This document shows, one piece after another, positions 12,606 to 14,298 of a stretch of 14,298 bases of DNA. The stretch is from the NCBI GenBank assembly GCA_050699055.1, contig JBOHCT010000108.1, forward strand, positions 1 through 14,298, given 5' to 3'. The notes below the pieces were generated by a model. The model had not been told where the DNA came from. It made no database searches and saw only the letters and a list, made by a program, of their open reading frames with translations. Numbering within the stretch: position 1 is the first letter of the stretch; each line of letters starts with the position of its first letter. Made by a program: the position numbers and the translations under genes. The stretch is from JBOHCT01 sp050699055 (GTDB taxonomy: Bacteria; Actinomycetota; Actinomycetes; Streptosporangiales; JBOHCT01).

Positions 12606-13247
12606 TCATGCGGTTTGCGGTCGGTGTCCGGCCACGGCGGCGAAGATTCCGAGCGCGATATAGACGATGCCGCTGGCGAGTCTGCTTCTTCGCATGGCCC
12701 GCGTGCTGCGGCGTAGCCGATTGCCTACAGTGCTCGCCAGCAGCGTGTAACACAGGTCGCTGGCGGCGCCAACCAGGATCAGCACTGCGCCGAGAACGGC
12801 GATCTGCAGTGCTGGGGACCCGCGGGCTGGATCGACGAACTGGGGCAGCAGCGCCAGCATGAACAGGCCCAGTTTCGGGTTCAGTACGGTGACCACGAAC
12901 CCTTGCCAGCAGATGCGTGTCAGCGGCTGCGGTCGGGGCGGTCGAGTTGCCCCATGCTCCCGGGAGGTCAGCAGGGTACGGATGCCTAGCACGATCAGGT
13001 AGGCGGCGCCAAGGTATTTCACCACGGCGAACCAGGTCGCCGAGGAAGCCAGCAACGCCGAAAGGCCGACCGCAGCGGCGACCACTTGGACCGCGACCCC
13101 TGCGGCGAAACCGGCCATGGAGACCAGCCCCGCGCCGCGGCCCTGGGTTAGGCTGCGCGTCACGATGTAGACGTTCGAGGGCCCGGGCGAAATGGTGAAC
13201 AGCACTGCGGCCACCGCGAACGCCAGGACCATCTGGACAGAAGGCAT
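12606..13247 (-). CDS. LysE/RhtB-family amino acid exporter
   Basis: 213 residues and six hydrophobic segments, the family's normal size. The signature near the N-terminus is LFTISPGPSNVYIVTRSLTQ followed by GRGAGLVSMAGFAAG. Also typical are VVKYLGAAYLIVLGIRTLL and GFVVTVLNPKLGLFMLALLPQFVDP. These inner-membrane proteins export amino acids or related metabolites by proton exchange; the substrate is not readable here. The start is ATG at 13247 with AAGGAG 6 bases before it. A longer reading from 13301 (MDGACGCGW) has no such site and places odd residues before the first helix. It stands alone, convergent with the sigma gene. Confidence 0.9.
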   Translation of the reverse strand: MPSVQMVLAFAVAAVLFTISPGPSNVYIVTRSLTQGRGAGLVSMAGFAAGVAVQVVAAAVGLSALLASSATWFAVVKYLGAAYLIVLGIRTLLTSREHGATRPPRPQPLTRICWQGFVVTVLNPKLGLFMLALLPQFVDPARGSPALQIAVLGAVLILVGAASDLCYTLLASTVGNRLRRSTRAMRRSRLASGIVYIALGIFAAVAGHRPQTA

Positions 13248-13447
13248 CCGAGACTCCTTCGCTACCGCCCCGGCCCATCCGCAGCCGCAGGCTCCGTCCA
13301 AGGACCCTACTCGCTGACGCGCTAACCAAGCGTGTGCGAGCGCGCCGTCACGGCCGGACGAGGATCCTTCTGCGGTGGAGGCTCCGCCGTCGGTGGGGAA
13401 TGCGATGCTGTCCGGGTGGGCGCGCCACGACGATGGAGAGTGGCCCG

Positions 13448-13940
13448 ATGGGTGAGTACAAGGTCAGGGCGCTGACCAGCCAGACCTGGGACGCCTTCGC
13501 CGATCTGTGTGACAGGCACAATGGTGCCGGGATGGGCGGCTGTTGGTGTACCTGGTTCCACAATTCGACCCCGGCAGAGCGACGCGCAGCCACGGGCGGC
13601 GACTACAAGCAGGCCCGTGACTACAAGCAGGGGCTGGCGGAGGCCGGCAGGGCGCATGCCGGGCGAGATCGCGGTGGGCTGGTGTGAGTATGGCGCTCCG
13701 GAAGAGCTGCCGGGTATCTACCACCGCAAGGAGGTCGAATCCGCCGGTGCGCCGTTGCCCGACTACCGGCTGACCTGCTTCTTCGTCGACCGGCGGTACC
13801 GCCGCAAGGGCGTGGCCGCGGCCGCCCTCGACGGCGCCCTGGAACTGGTCGCCGAGGCCGGCGGTGGCGTCGCGGAGGCCTATCCGCAAGACACCGCCGG
13901 CAAGAAGGTCTCGGCGTCCTTCCTCTACAACGCCACCTGG
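13448..13940 (+). pseudogene. Frameshifted and truncated GNAT-family N-acetyltransferase
   Basis: The start is ATG 13448 with GGAGAG upstream. Frame A reads MGEYKVRALTSQTWDAFADL and then GGCWCTWFHN up to GRAHA near 13660, the N-terminus of a well-known actinobacterial GNAT group. It then runs into noise and stops at 13687. Frame B, one base on, resumes at 13662 with EIAVGWCEYGAPEELPGIYH, then DYRLTCFFVDRRYRRKGVAA with the acetyl-CoA loop (RRYRRKGVA), up to KKVSASFLYNAT near 13938. Family members have about six more residues (like ALVFDG) at the junction, so a deletion of about 14 bases fits. After FLYN the expected LFExAGF...C-terminus of about 35 residues is gone. Both lesions should abolish the enzyme. 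Confidence 0.78.
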
Positions 13941-13955
13941 CAGGAGTCGGCCTTG

Positions 13956-14174
13956 TCAGTACGGCTTGCTGGCCGCGACCAGGGTGAGGGGATCGCCGGG
14001 AGTACCGAACCACATCCGCCAGTCAAGGCGTCGCACGGTGATGTTGAGACAGCCGGCAGCGCGCAATGTGTCCGGGTAGTGGGCCACGCGCTGGTCGATG
14101 ATGCGTAGCTGCCCACCGGGCCGGAGTATGCGCACTGCCTCGCGCAGGGCTTGATTGCGTCCCTCGGTCCCCTG
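13956..14174 (-). pseudogene. C-terminal remnant of a class I SAM-dependent methyltransferase
   Basis: This minus-strand frame reads GTEGRNQALREAVRILRPGG, then QLRIIDQRVAHYPDTLRAAG, RRLDWRMWFGTPGDP and LTLVAASKPY, ending at TGA 13958-13956. 'ALREAVRxLRPGGxLxIxD' is motif IV/post-IV of class I methyltransferases, and 'xxWxxWxGxPxxxxTLVxASKP' is the usual C-terminus of a small actinobacterial group (about 200-250 residues). The frame is closed by TAA at 14177-14175, and no SAM-binding GxGxG region is seen before the window ends. It is probably a fragment. It faces the broken GNAT gene, with only about 15 bases between them. Confidence 0.62.
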
Positions 14175-14298
14175 TTAGCCGCCACGGTGTCTGTCGCTGT
14201 GGCAGGGTGATCACGACGGTTTGAGCGTCATCGACGCTGCGTGATCGACGCCGATGTCGTGGCGGTCCGGGGGTTGTCGCCGTTGGTGACGTGAGAAG

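Noticed and set aside
14175..14298. A possible plus-strand gene end (…VVAVRGLSPLVT, then a stop) or mobile-element end in the last 124 bp
   Set aside because: It is too short, with no recognisable family, terminal repeat or attachment-site signature.

Overview
This window is high-GC (roughly 70%) actinobacterial chromosome. The indicators are strong GC3 bias, GTG and TTG starts, an actinobacterial-type integration host factor (mIHF) domain, an ECF41/SigJ-type sigma factor and an actinobacterial GNAT family. I cannot name the genus. There are no rRNA or tRNA genes, no CRISPR array, and no recognisable transposase or phage gene.

Layout. 1-1107: on the minus strand, the start of a secreted protein (probably arylsulfotransferase family) and a membrane-anchored mIHF-like protein, with a hairpin between them. 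1108-1461: a 354-bp non-coding region with two inverted repeats. 1462-2505 (+): a metallo-beta-lactamase-fold hydrolase. 2599-3021: two head-truncated remnants, an SRPBCC protein (-) and a TetR regulator (+). They look like a divergent pair whose shared promoter and both 5' halves were lost in one deletion. 11206 down to 3053 (all minus strand): a carboxymuconolactone-decarboxylase-like (CMD) protein, a rifampin-phosphotransferase-like dikinase, narJ, narI, a TDT-family transporter, an AMP-forming acyl-CoA ligase and a citryl-CoA-lyase-like protein. 11368-12306 (+): the ECF41 sigma factor, divergent from the CMD gene. 12307-12605: mostly remnant sequence. 12606-13247 (-): a LysE/RhtB exporter. 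13448-14174: a frameshifted, truncated GNAT acetyltransferase facing a methyltransferase remnant. The last 124 bp hold nothing I can assign.

How the genes fit together. ECF41 sigma factors are known to be linked to CMD-type genes, and the sigma/CMD intergenic region carries two opposed sites with the same spacing (CCTCACA or CCTGACA, 16 bp, CGTC). Sigma factor, CMD protein and dikinase are therefore probably one regulon. The CMD protein has lost the cysteine pair of the AhpD family. narJ and narI stand without narG and narH. The ligase and lyase look like a two-step pathway: activate an acid to its CoA thioester, then cleave it.

The most unusual structure is at the ligase/lyase junction. A 74-bp tandem duplication has placed two 25-codon mini-ORFs between the genes. 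Each has a Shine-Dalgarno and starts MTEYP like the lyase, and all three junctions are ATGA overlaps, giving a predicted stop-start relay of four cistrons. Short leader ORFs also precede narJ and the ligase, and GGAGCG-rich repeats recur at these junctions.
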